From: HGM04593 sp045654645
GTDB lineage: Bacteria; Bacteroidota; Bacteroidia; Bacteroidales; Bacteroidaceae
Reading direction: 5' to 3'
Length of the DNA stretch: 64,000 bases
Assembly (NCBI GenBank): GCA_045654645.1
Contig: JAZONR010000057.1
Span: forward strand, 32,695-96,694
Shown here one piece after another: positions 19,949 to 29,003 of this stretch. The notes under the pieces are model-generated. The model saw only the letters and a list, made by a program, of their open reading frames with translations. It ran no database searches and was not told the origin of the DNA. A program made the position numbers and the translations under genes. Positions within the stretch are counted from its first letter, which is position 1. Each line of letters opens with the position of its first letter.

Positions 19949-21628
19949 TTACGAATACAAGAATCTTCTTATACTCTGCTTTGGTGTCTTTTCAAAAGCT
20001 TCGCGACGTATCTCGGTGTAACCAATCTTGCTATATGCCGCAAGCTCGGGGTTAAGAGCAAGAACATTATCATTCACAAGCTTCTCTAGGTCAGCCTCCT
20101 GAATACCATCCTTTTTTGCTGCATCATAATCAGCAACAACAAGCGCAACAAGTGCATTCTTGCGGCCAACAACCAAAGACTCCAACACATAGGGAAGGTT
20201 GTTTATCTTATCCTCAATCTCCTCGGGATAGATATTCTGTCCGCTTGCTGTCAAAATCATATTCTTGCAACGGCCCTTTATATAAAGGTTGCCCTGATTG
20301 TCAAACACACCCATATCACCGGTTCTCAACCAGCCATCGGCAGTGAAAGCAGCAGCTGTGGCCTCCTCATTCTTATAGTAGCCAAGCATAACGGCATCAC
20401 CCTTGACCTGAATTTCACCAAGAACACGGCGAGGATTGGCCGAATCGATGCGTATATCTACAGAACCCACATTGGCACCGCAAGAGTACTTGGCATACTC
20501 ACTCTTGTCGCGGTAAGAGATAATGGGGCCACACTCTGTCATTCCATATCCTACAGTGTAGGGGAACTTCATTCGCTTGAGCAAATCCTCAATCTCGCGG
20601 TTAAGGGCAGCACCACCAATAATTACACCAATTGTAAAACTGTCGCCAAATGCTGTAAGCAGCGATTTCCTTATCTTATTGAGAACAATTCTATCGAGCA
20701 AAGGCAACTTGAGGAGCAACTTTGCGGGATACTTGCGTATAACGGGGAACACCTTTGATTTAAAGATTTTCTCAATAACCATAGGCACTGTAAGGAACAT
20801 AAAAGGCTTCACTGTGCCAAGGCCGCCGATAAGACGTGCAGGAGTGGGTTTGCCGGGCATCACAAACAGATGACAACCGCTTGTCATTGGGAAGAGCACA
20901 TCAAATGCCTGGCCAAACATATGCGCCATAGGAAGAATTGCAAAAATATGTCCGCCTGCGCACTGTGATATCTCTCTGTAACCAAACTCAAGGTTAGCCG
21001 ATAGTGAACGTGCCGGCAACACAACACCCTTTGAAGTGGCGCTTGTGGTACCCGATGTAAAGCTAATTTCAACAACAGCCTCAAGGTCGCGCTCCTCCTC
21101 GTAATAGTTGATATCTGCAGCCGAAATACCGGAAGGATAGAGCGAAGAGAGTGATTTATCAATATTTTCTACAATATTCGCCAACTTGTCATCTGCTGCA
21201 TATACAACATCCATTCCTTTGATATTAATCACACCCACAAAGCCGGCTGTAGCCTCGAGAGTCTTAAAATGTTTCTCATCCTCTTTAAGGCCGTTTATTG
21301 CAATATCATCGGCAATAAGAAGCTTACACTCGGAGAACGAGGCAAGCTCGGCAACAGCTGCAGGTATAAAATCGGGAAGGAAAGGAACAACAACAGCATC
21401 ATAAGTCAGTGTTGCAAAGTATGCGATAACCCATTCTGCTGAATTGCGGGCATAAAGCGCCACCTTATCACCTTTGGAAATACCGGCTTCATTGAACAGA
21501 ATGTGGTACTTTGCGATGTTTTCTGCCATTTGTCCATAAGTGTAGGTCTCCTTGCCAAAATTGGTAACAGCAGGCAGCTCCCAATACTTTTTTACTGCAT
21601 CGTTAAAGTAGCTTACAAAATGTCTCAT
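19949..21628 (-). CDS. AMP-forming acyl-CoA synthetase, paralogue 1 of 3
   Basis: ANL-superfamily enzyme that adenylates a carboxylic acid and transfers it to CoA (or another thiol). 559 residues. Motifs: phosphate loop FTSGTTSATSKG, YGMTECGP, the hinge WLRTGDMG, NMILTASGQNIYPEEIED, and the C-terminal lysine region KTPKQSIRRFLYS. The start MRHFVSYFND matches paralogue 2, so the extension to 21769 is rejected. It is the most downstream of three tandem genes and very close to paralogue 2 across the whole length. The acyl substrate cannot be read from the sequence; a medium- or long-chain fatty acid is the common case for this group. Confidence 0.87.
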   Translation of the reverse strand: MRHFVSYFNDAVKKYWELPAVTNFGKETYTYGQMAENIAKYHILFNEAGISKGDKVALYARNSAEWVIAYFATLTYDAVVVPFLPDFIPAAVAELASFSECKLLIADDIAINGLKEDEKHFKTLEATAGFVGVINIKGMDVVYAADDKLANIVENIDKSLSSLYPSGISAADINYYEEERDLEAVVEISFTSGTTSATSKGVVLPARSLSANLEFGYREISQCAGGHIFAILPMAHMFGQAFDVLFPMTSGCHLFVMPGKPTPARLIGGLGTVKPFMFLTVPMVIEKIFKSKVFPVIRKYPAKLLLKLPLLDRIVLNKIRKSLLTAFGDSFTIGVIIGGAALNREIEDLLKRMKFPYTVGYGMTECGPIISYRDKSEYAKYSCGANVGSVDIRIDSANPRRVLGEIQVKGDAVMLGYYKNEEATAAAFTADGWLRTGDMGVFDNQGNLYIKGRCKNMILTASGQNIYPEEIEDKINNLPYVLESLVVGRKNALVALVVADYDAAKKDGIQEADLEKLVNDNVLALNPELAAYSKIGYTEIRREAFEKTPKQSIRRFLYS

Positions 21629-21800
21629 AGTAGTTATTTGATTGTGTGATTGATTTTCTGCTGCAAATTTCTGTATTTTTTTTAAAAGAACAAAATTTTC
21701 TGCACAAAATACACCCATTTGTGCAACAATTTTAATACTGTATAGCACAATACTGTTGCAATAGTACAAAAATTATAAATAAGAATAACTATAAAACAGA

Positions 21801-21830
21801 AAAAAACGGAGACGCGAGCCTCCGTTTTTT
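21801..21830 (-). terminator. terminator of the second acyl-CoA synthetase gene
   Basis: Symmetric hairpin AAAAAACGGAG / CTCCGTTTTTT with an 8-base loop. It works in either direction and lies 47 bases after the stop of paralogue 2, upstream of paralogue 1. Confidence 0.85.
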
Positions 21831-21876
21831 CTTGAACAAGATACCTTATTAATTATTAATAAAGCACTGATATGGA

Positions 21877-23556
21877 TTATGAATACATAAAACGCTTGAT
21901 ACTCTGCTTAGGAGTCTTCTCAAATGCCTCGCGACGTATCTCGGTGTAACCAATCTTGCTATATGCTGCAAGCTCGTGGTTTAGAGCCAACACACTCTCA
22001 TTCACCAGTTTCTCCAATTCCGCATCAGAGTGTCCATCCTTCTTTCCGCTCTCATAGTCCACAACCACAAGAGCCACAAGAGCATTATTGCGGCCAACCA
22101 CCAGAGACTCCATCACATAGGGAAGGTTGTTTATCTTGTCCTCAATCTCCTCGGGATAGATATTCTGACCACTACCGGTGAGAATCATATTCTTGCAACG
22201 GCCCTTAATGAAGATATTACCCTTGGCATCAATGAGACCCATATCACCGGTCTTCAACCAACCATCCTTTGTAAATGTTGCAGCTGTAGCCTCCTCGTTC
22301 TTGTAATAGCCAAGCATAACGGCATCACCCTTGACCTGAATTTCACCAAGAACACGGCGAGGATTGGCCGAATCGATGCGCACCTCAATGGGGTCGGCCT
22401 TTCTACCACACGAATATTTTGCAAAAAGAGCCTTGTCGCAGTAAGAGATAAGCGGACCACACTCGGTCATACCATAACCCACCGAATATGGGAATTTCAT
22501 TCTCTTGAGCAAATCCTCAACCTCGCGGTTAAGAGCTGCACCACCAAGAATCAAACCAGTTGTGAAACCATTGCCAAACGCAGTGAGCAACGACTTCTTA
22601 ATCTTATTGAGCACAATCTTGTCGAGACCGGGCACCTTGAGTAACAAGTTGGCAGGAAACTTGCGTGTAGCAGGGAACACCTTAGACTTGAAAATCTTCT
22701 CAATAACCATAGGCACTGTGAGGAACATAAAAGGCTTCACGGCACCAAGACCGCCAAGCAGACGCGCAGGAGTGGGCTTGCCGGGCATCACAAACACGTG
22801 GCTGCCACCCGACAATGGGAACAACACATCAAATGTCTGGCCAAACATATGCGCCATAGGAAGAATTGCAAAGATGTGTCCACCCTTCACAAGAGGAATT
22901 TCTCGGCGGGCAAACTCGAGGTTCACCGACAGAGAACGCGCAGGCAACACAACACCCTTTGACTTGGCGCTGGTAGTACCCGATGTGAAGCTGATTTCAA
23001 CAATAGCCTCCATATCACGCTCCTCCTTATAATAGTTCACAACATCCGCTGTGAGACCATTGGGATAGAGCTTATTAAAATGAGCATCAAGCGCATTGTG
23101 AGCCTCTGCCAACGCCTTTATCGTAGCACGCTCCAAACTGATATCCTTAACATTCAAAATACCTGCAAAGCCTTCGGTAGATTCAAGCAAGGCAATATTC
23201 TTGGGATTCTCCTTCAAGCCATTGATTGCAATATCATCAGCGATGAGCAACTTACACTCCGAGAACGAGCCAAGCTCGGCAACAGCCGCCGGAATAAAAT
23301 CGGGAAGGAAAGGCACTGTAACAGCCTCGTATGTGAGTGTAGCAAAGTATGCAATTACCCACTCGGCCGAGTTGCGGGCATAAAGAGCAACCTTGTCGCC
23401 TTTCTTTATACCTGCCTCACTGAAGAGGATATGATATTTGGCTATAGACTCGGCCATCTGACCATAGGTGTAGGTAACACCGCCAAAATTGGTTACAGCA
23501 GGCTCACACCAGTTCGATTTTACAGAATCGTTGAATAGACTAACAAAATGTATCAT
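21877..23556 (-). CDS. AMP-forming acyl-CoA synthetase, paralogue 2 of 3
   Basis: 559 residues, same length as its neighbours and collinear with paralogue 1 (for example GQMAESIAKYHILFSEAGI against GQMAENIAKYHILFNEAGI). Motifs: FTSGTTSAKSKG, YGMTECGP, WLKTGDMG, MILTGSGQNIYPEEIED and KTPKQSIKRFMYS. Every position expected for adenylation and thioesterification is present, so it should be active. It has its own leader of about 200 bases and its own terminator, so the three copies are probably transcribed separately. The divergence from paralogue 1 is spread along the protein rather than clustered, as expected for an older duplication. Confidence 0.87.
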   Translation of the reverse strand: MIHFVSLFNDSVKSNWCEPAVTNFGGVTYTYGQMAESIAKYHILFSEAGIKKGDKVALYARNSAEWVIAYFATLTYEAVTVPFLPDFIPAAVAELGSFSECKLLIADDIAINGLKENPKNIALLESTEGFAGILNVKDISLERATIKALAEAHNALDAHFNKLYPNGLTADVVNYYKEERDMEAIVEISFTSGTTSAKSKGVVLPARSLSVNLEFARREIPLVKGGHIFAILPMAHMFGQTFDVLFPLSGGSHVFVMPGKPTPARLLGGLGAVKPFMFLTVPMVIEKIFKSKVFPATRKFPANLLLKVPGLDKIVLNKIKKSLLTAFGNGFTTGLILGGAALNREVEDLLKRMKFPYSVGYGMTECGPLISYCDKALFAKYSCGRKADPIEVRIDSANPRRVLGEIQVKGDAVMLGYYKNEEATAATFTKDGWLKTGDMGLIDAKGNIFIKGRCKNMILTGSGQNIYPEEIEDKINNLPYVMESLVVGRNNALVALVVVDYESGKKDGHSDAELEKLVNESVLALNHELAAYSKIGYTEIRREAFEKTPKQSIKRFMYS

Positions 23557-23755
23557 ATTTTAGTTTGTTATGGATTTCTTTAAGCAACTCAGCGCGCCAT
23601 CAAATCCGTGTTTATTTCTACAAATTTTTTAAATAAAAAAGTTAAAAACAATGCTTTTTCTGCCCATTAACTATAAATATGCCGTTAAATAATATCACAA
23701 TGTACAAAAAGGACAATGCTTTAACACTTTTTCACAATCTTAATTCTCAAAAACA

Positions 23756-23795
23756 GTTCCAAGGCGTTATTCACAAGGAGATAGCGCCTTGGAAC
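23756..23795 (-). terminator. terminator of the third acyl-CoA synthetase gene
   Basis: 15-bp stem GTTCCAAGGCGTTAT / ATAGCGCCTTGGAAC with one G-T pair and a 10-base loop, followed on the minus strand by TGTTTTTGAG. Confidence 0.85.
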
Positions 23796-23823
23796 ATCAA
23801 ATCAATCACAATCAAATAAATTT

Positions 23824-25503
23824 TCAAGTATACATAAAGCGCTTGATACTGAGCTTAGGTGTCTTTTCAAACTGCTCTTTCCTTAGCTCGCAACGCGCAA
23901 TTTGGCTATATGAAGGCAATTTAGCATTCAAGGCAAACACATTACCCTCAACAATTTCCTGGGCCTTATCGGCTGAGATGCCGGCAGCTTTCATTGCATC
24001 ATAATCAACCACAACAAGTGCAACAAGAGCGTGATTGCGACCCACAACAAGACTCTCAACCACATAAGGCAACTGATTGATAAGGTCCTCAATCTCCTCG
24101 GGGTAGATATTCTGTCCACTGGCGGTGAGAATCATATTCTTGCAACGGCCCTTGATATACACAGTGCCATTTCTGTCCTGAGTACCCATATCACCGGTCT
24201 TCAACCAGCCATCACTTGTAAATGAAGCATTTGTAGCCTCTTCGTTCTTGTAATATCCTGTGGTAACCACCGCACCACGCACCTGAATCTCACCTGGCAC
24301 CTTTGCAGGCTTGTCCGAATCTATTCGGAGCTCTATTGTGGGACCTGCAACGCCACCCGCGTCATCAATCGTTGGGTGCGCCGATGCCACATAACTGATG
24401 AGCGGACCGCACTCTGTCATTCCATAACCCACAGCATAGGGTATTCTAATCCTCTTCATCACCCTATCGACATCGTTGCTGATTGCAGCACCGCCAATAA
24501 AGAAACCGGCACGACTCAGATTACCACCGAAAGTATCTATAATCTTTGAGCAAACCTTGTTAAAGATAATCCTGCGCACACCGGGTATTGCAGTGAGAAA
24601 CTTCATAACCGGCTTATTGAGTGTGGGGATAACTTTTGCCCTAAAAATCTTCTCCACTAACATTGGAACAGTCAAGAAGATAAATGGTTTTACTTCAGAC
24701 AATGCTTTAAGCAAACGCACAGGCACAGGTTTCTCGGTGAAGATATGGATGTGGCAGCCACAGCCATAAAGGAGAAGGAAATCGAAGGCAAGACCAAAGA
24801 TGTGAGCCAATGGCAGAATAGAGAGAGTTGTTCCCGGCTCATTTACAGCCACAGGAACAAGTTTGCGTGCTATCTCCACATTGGCCGAGAGAGACTTTGC
24901 AGGCAGCATAACACCTTTGGGAGTGCTGCTGGTGCCGGATGTATAACTTATCACATTAAGTTCCTCAAGGTCTCCCTTTGAAAGAGAGTAGCTCTGGGCA
25001 CTCAATCCATTAGGATATTTGAGTGCAAAAGCCTTGTCAATATCTTCAACTTTAACATCAACCGTTTTATTGTAACTATTCAAACATTCATAAGTTACAA
25101 TATCGAACAAGCCGATAAAAGCATCGTTGCCCGTAAATTTCTCCTCAAGCCCTTCACGTGTAAGCGCTTTATACACACTCTGGTCCACGAACAGCATTTT
25201 GCTATCAGACAGACCTGTCAATTTCACAATGTTATCGGGAAGAAAATCGGCAAGCAGAGGCACTGCAACAGCCTCGTATGAACTGATTGCAAGAAACGCC
25301 ACGCACCACTCGGCCGAATTGCGGGCACAAATGGCAATATTCTCACCCTTCTTAACGCCATATTTCTCAAAAAGGATATGCAGCCTTTCAATATTGGCAG
25401 CTATATCACAATTTCTCAAAGTATTCGCTCCATAGTTTGTTATGGCCGGCATCTCCCAGCCATTCTTCATCACATCTTCTATATAAGAAAGATAATGCTT
25501 CAT
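23824..25503 (-). CDS. AMP-forming acyl-CoA synthetase, paralogue 3 of 3
   Basis: Also 559 residues but clearly more diverged than the other two (MKHYLSYIEDVMKNGW against MRHFVSYFNDAVKKYW). The adenylation motif is closer to the classic form (YTSGTSSTPKGVMLPA). YGMTECGP, WLKTGDMG, MILTASGQNIYPEEIED and KTPKLSIKRFMYT are intact. It is the most upstream gene of the tandem array. Its leader region (25504-25660) holds a 13-bp inverted repeat. It probably differs from paralogues 1 and 2 in acyl preference; this is inference from sequence distance only. Confidence 0.87.
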   Translation of the reverse strand: MKHYLSYIEDVMKNGWEMPAITNYGANTLRNCDIAANIERLHILFEKYGVKKGENIAICARNSAEWCVAFLAISSYEAVAVPLLADFLPDNIVKLTGLSDSKMLFVDQSVYKALTREGLEEKFTGNDAFIGLFDIVTYECLNSYNKTVDVKVEDIDKAFALKYPNGLSAQSYSLSKGDLEELNVISYTSGTSSTPKGVMLPAKSLSANVEIARKLVPVAVNEPGTTLSILPLAHIFGLAFDFLLLYGCGCHIHIFTEKPVPVRLLKALSEVKPFIFLTVPMLVEKIFRAKVIPTLNKPVMKFLTAIPGVRRIIFNKVCSKIIDTFGGNLSRAGFFIGGAAISNDVDRVMKRIRIPYAVGYGMTECGPLISYVASAHPTIDDAGGVAGPTIELRIDSDKPAKVPGEIQVRGAVVTTGYYKNEEATNASFTSDGWLKTGDMGTQDRNGTVYIKGRCKNMILTASGQNIYPEEIEDLINQLPYVVESLVVGRNHALVALVVVDYDAMKAAGISADKAQEIVEGNVFALNAKLPSYSQIARCELRKEQFEKTPKLSIKRFMYT

Positions 25504-25540
25504 AAAAAAAATGTTTTAGTAATGAAAATGCAAATCAATC

Positions 25541-25656
25541 ACACCCTCTATAAACAAAGGCTTCCGCACTAAACACATAGCCCTTTTTCACGAGTTTGCA
25601 ATGCAAAGGTCGCAAAACATTTCAAACATACTTAAAAAGTGAGTTATAGAGGGTGT
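25541..25656. repeat. 13-bp perfect inverted repeat in the leader of synthetase 3
   Basis: ACACCCTCTATAA at 25541-25553 and TTATAGAGGGTGT at 25644-25656, separated by 90 bases. It could form a long-range leader hairpin, a pair of regulator half-sites, or the ends of a small inserted element. Confidence 0.45.
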
Positions 25657-25972
25657 TGCATTGGTAAAAATAGGTTATTTGTGGTAAAATTATAAATATA
25701 GTGGCGAAATATTTTCTCAAAAAACCTCGAAAAACATCAAAATATCGTACATTCACCATATTTTACAACAATTAGCGCACATTTTGAACAAGAATTTCAC
25801 CCCATAAAAACAAGAGAAACAATATACCACCTTCACATAAACACCAAACATTTCCAAACGAAGAAAACGCCAGGCCGGAAAGAAGAAGGGAGGGCAAACC
25901 AATACTTGAACAAAACCTTTTTTACAAAGCGGCAACAACATTCAAAAAAAATATAAAATAGTGGACAAAAAA

Positions 25973-26003
25973 TTAGGTTTTAAACACAAAGAGACTAACT
26001 TTG
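25973..26003 (+). promoter_or_regulatory. promoter of the carboxyltransferase gene
   Basis: TTAG (25973-25976), 19 bases, then TAACTTTG (25996-26003) and C. The -7 element is an exact match, the -33 element has one mismatch, and the spacing is the Bacteroidetes optimum. The leader would be about 100 bases. Confidence 0.65.
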
Positions 26004-26108
26004 CACATAGCAACAGTGCCACACAGGCACACGTTTAAAGAGCAAAGAAAACTTATAGCATAAACCCACAGAGGCAGCACCGCTACCCCACAAATTACAA
26101 ACACCATT

Positions 26109-27881
26109 ATGGAAAAAGAGATCAAATTCAGTCTGGTTTACCGCGATATGTTCCAGTCATCGGGTAAATTCCAGCCTCTGGCCGAGCAGCTGGAGAAGGT
26201 TGCCCCGGCAATCATTGAAATGGGATGTTTTTCAAGAATAGAGACCAATGGAGGTGCTTTTGAGCAGGTAAACCTTATGGCGGGAGAAAACCCCAACAAG
26301 GCTGTCAGAAGTTTCACCAAACATTTCAACGCAGCAGGCATACAGACACATATGCTCGACCGTGCCCTCAATGCGCTGCGTATGTTTCCTGTTCCGGCCG
26401 ACGTGCGTCGTCTTATGTATAAGGTAAAAAAGGCACAGGGAGTAGATATAACACGCATTTTCTGCGGCCTGAACGACACCCGCAACATCATACCTTCAAT
26501 AAAATATGCCCTCGAGGCCGGAATGATACCCCAGGCAACACTCTGCATAACATCATCTCCAATCCACACTGTGGAATACTACAGCAGCATTGCCGATGAG
26601 CTTATTGAGGCCGGTGCCACAGAAATCTGCCTCAAAGATATGGCCGGCATAGGCCGCCCGGCTTTCCTTGGCCGCCTGACAAAGAGCATAAAGGAGAAGC
26701 ATCCCGAAATTATCATACAGTACCACGGACACAGCGGCCCGGGCCTCTCAATGGCATCAATCCTCGAGGTGTGCAAAAACGGTTGCGACATAATTGACAC
26801 AGCCGTGGAGCCACTCTCTTGGGGAAAGGTACACCCCGATATCATCAGCGTTCAAGCAATGCTCAAAGATGCAGGGTTTAAAGTGCCTGAAATCAATATG
26901 AACGCATATATGAAAGTGCGCACCTTAACGCAGCAATTCATAGATGAGTGGATGGGCATTTTTATGGACAAGAACAACAAACTAATGAGTTCGCTATTGC
27001 TCACAAGCGGTCTTCCCGGCGGAATGATGGGTTCAATGATGTCCGACCTTGCCGGAGTTCACAAAGGCATAAACGGCATTCTGCAGGGCAAGGGCAAGCC
27101 CACATACACACTCGATGAGCTTATGGTGGAACTCTTCAACGAAGTTGCATACGTGTGGCCGCGCGTAGGTTATCCCCCACTCGTAACCCCATTCAGCCAA
27201 TATGTGAAGAACATTGCACTGATGAACCTGCTCTCCAAGGCACAGGACGAGCCCCGTTTCAGCCGAATGGATGAGAGTATGTGGGGTATGATTCTTGGCA
27301 AGAGCGGCCGTCTGCCCGGCGAGGTAGCGCCAGAAATCATTGAGCTGGCCAAAGAGAAAGGCTATGAGTTCACCACTGCCGACCCACAGAGTTTCTACCC
27401 CGACGAGCTTGACAAGTACCGCAAAGAGATGCAGGAACTTGGCTGGGACGCAGGAGAGGATGATGAAGAGCTTTGGGAATTTGCAATGCACGACCGTCAA
27501 TACCGCGACTACAGAAGCGGCGTTGCCAAGGAGCGTTTTCTTGCCGACATTGAGAAGGCTAAGGATAACGAAATGGCAAGCAAGGGCGTGAGCATTGAGG
27601 AAATCAAGGCTATCAAGCACGCCAAAGCCGACCCGATTGTAGCTCCCGAAAAGGGACAGATTGTGTGGGAAATTGTTGTAGAAGGCGTTTCACAGGCACC
27701 CGCCATAGGACGCAAATACACTGCCGATGAGCTATTCTGCACCATCATCACCCCGTGGGGCGAACTGCAACCCGTAGCCACAGGCTTGGGTGGACGTGTA
27801 GTGGAAATATGCGCCAAACAGGGCGACCACGTCAATAGAGGCGACATTATAGCATATCTTCAGCGAGACGAGCTTTTTTAA
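26109..27881 (+). CDS. carboxyltransferase subunit (oxaloacetate decarboxylase alpha / pyruvate carboxylase B type), no biotin site
   Basis: TIM-barrel carboxyltransferase, 590 residues. Metal and catalytic positions are conserved: Asp13 in YRDMFQS, Lys176 in ICLKDMAG (the usual carbamylated lysine) and His206/His208 in YHGHSGPG, followed by the helical tunnel region (PGGMMGSMMSDL, EVAYVWPRVGYPPLVTPFSQ). The classic RDAHQS signature is RDMFQS here. The C-terminal 70 residues look like a biotinyl/lipoyl barrel (GGRVVEICAKQGDHVNRGDII), but the AMKM biotinylation motif is absent; TPWGELQP stands at that place. It must therefore use biotin on another polypeptide, or act differently. Alone in its transcript, with a good promoter and a strong terminator. 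Confidence 0.85.
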   Translation: MEKEIKFSLVYRDMFQSSGKFQPLAEQLEKVAPAIIEMGCFSRIETNGGAFEQVNLMAGENPNKAVRSFTKHFNAAGIQTHMLDRALNALRMFPVPADVRRLMYKVKKAQGVDITRIFCGLNDTRNIIPSIKYALEAGMIPQATLCITSSPIHTVEYYSSIADELIEAGATEICLKDMAGIGRPAFLGRLTKSIKEKHPEIIIQYHGHSGPGLSMASILEVCKNGCDIIDTAVEPLSWGKVHPDIISVQAMLKDAGFKVPEINMNAYMKVRTLTQQFIDEWMGIFMDKNNKLMSSLLLTSGLPGGMMGSMMSDLAGVHKGINGILQGKGKPTYTLDELMVELFNEVAYVWPRVGYPPLVTPFSQYVKNIALMNLLSKAQDEPRFSRMDESMWGMILGKSGRLPGEVAPEIIELAKEKGYEFTTADPQSFYPDELDKYRKEMQELGWDAGEDDEELWEFAMHDRQYRDYRSGVAKERFLADIEKAKDNEMASKGVSIEEIKAIKHAKADPIVAPEKGQIVWEIVVEGVSQAPAIGRKYTADELFCTIITPWGELQPVATGLGGRVVEICAKQGDHVNRGDIIAYLQRDELF

Positions 27882-27898
27882 ATCATTATCAGTATATT

Positions 27899-27936
27899 AA
27901 CACAAGCGGTCGGCACACGTGCCGACCGCTTGTGTT
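27899..27936. terminator. bidirectional terminator
   Basis: Perfect 18-bp palindrome around CACAAGCGGTCGGCAC-AC-GTGCCGACCGCTTGTG, between convergent genes. The stem is very stable; the T-tract is weak on both sides. Confidence 0.85.
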
Positions 27937-27951
27937 ATCCAAAAAGAGGTC

Positions 27952-28650
27952 TCATTTTCCTCTTGCCGTAATGTGGAAGCAACCCTGCTTAATCTCATAC
28001 TTCACATAGCAACGGCCATCGTTCCTCAAATCCCGCAGCACCTCGGTGAGCACAGCCTTAAGGTCCACCTCGCGTGCATCGGGAGCTTTCTCGTTGTGCT
28101 TCACATAGCGGACATAGGAGATATCGACCGTTGTTCCATAGCAGTGCACCGACCTCTTCGATGCATTCACATTCCTCTTTGAAAGGCTCTTCACATCGGC
28201 ATCAGTCCTCAACACCGATGTAACCACCACGCTATACTCGGGCAGATGCTTGTTGCGCAGCGAATCCTGAAAATTGTAACCGATATCACACAACAAATCG
28301 GCAGCCTCCTTCACCAAGAAAGGGCTCGAGTGGGTCAATTTATCAACCACATAAGGCTTCTTCTTACCCTCTATCGGGAATAACTGACGCGACGGAGACT
28401 CTATACCCTCGCGTGTTGCAAGCGGCTGAATTCCAATCTTTTTTGCCGCAGCCAGATGAGTATCGTTCAAGTCGCGAAAAATCTTGTTAGCATTCCAATA
28501 GACAATCTTGTTAGGCTTCTCGGGCACAGGCGGACGCTTCCTTTCAACAACATCCCCACCACCCTTTGCAGGCTTGCCGGCTCCACCACCACACGACAGT
28601 GCAACAGAGGCCACCAACAGCATCAAAATATAAAATCTAATCATTCTCAT
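27952..28650 (-). CDS. DUF5715 lipoprotein with M15-like peptidase motif
   Basis: A 232-residue predicted lipoprotein: MRMIRFYILMLLVASVALSC with lipobox ALSC (Cys20). The conserved C-terminal half has SVLRTDADV, then SVHCYGTTVDISY, and FHIT at the end. This is the order of zinc ligands in LAS/M15 peptidases (His169, Asp176, His226), which cleave peptidoglycan peptide cross-links. I therefore read it as a periplasmic or outer-membrane murein peptidase-like protein. The DUF5715 family name is from memory, and the peptidase role is inference from the motif. Single gene, convergent with the carboxyltransferase. Confidence 0.7.
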   Translation of the reverse strand: MRMIRFYILMLLVASVALSCGGGAGKPAKGGGDVVERKRPPVPEKPNKIVYWNANKIFRDLNDTHLAAAKKIGIQPLATREGIESPSRQLFPIEGKKKPYVVDKLTHSSPFLVKEAADLLCDIGYNFQDSLRNKHLPEYSVVVTSVLRTDADVKSLSKRNVNASKRSVHCYGTTVDISYVRYVKHNEKAPDAREVDLKAVLTEVLRDLRNDGRCYVKYEIKQGCFHITARGK

Positions 28651-29003
28651 AAGTTATCTTTAATAAATACTGTGCAAAAATACAAAAAAAGTAATTACCG
28701 ACAACACTCACACTCCCTGCATTTGGTAAAATATTATTACAAACGAAATACGCGGACAACAATTCTTTGAAAAAAGAGCGCCACACTTGGACAACGCCTA
28801 TGCCCTATGAGATTTCACATCACACCCTACTACCTCTCTCGCCCCTTCTCCAATGCCCACCGACCCGGCGCCACACAACACAAGACCAACGCCCTCTCAT
28901 TCAATTATTTTTTCATTTATATATATTAATGTAGAAAGTTTTATTAATTTTGCAAAAACAGACAACTGTGCAACAAAGAGCACTAACATCAATTTATCAT
29001 AAT
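28651..29003. other. 353-base region upstream of the hexosaminidase gene
   Basis: Contains a plus-strand -7 element TAATTTTG (28945-28952) about 50 bases before the ATG of the GH20 gene. No -33 match and no further genes or RNAs were seen. Confidence 0.5.

Larger units (their letters stand above)
25504..26108. other. 605-base divergent region between synthetase 3 and the carboxyltransferase
   Basis: A/T-rich. Contains a 13-bp inverted repeat near the synthetase end (25541-25656) and a good promoter for the carboxyltransferase gene (25973-26003). A 62-codon open frame on the minus strand (25753-25941) has no start signal and no plausible protein features. Nothing else recognisable. Confidence 0.6.

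Noticed and set aside
25753..25941. 62-codon minus-strand frame in the synthetase 3 / carboxyltransferase gap
   Set aside because: No start signal, no conservation evidence, A/T-driven composition.
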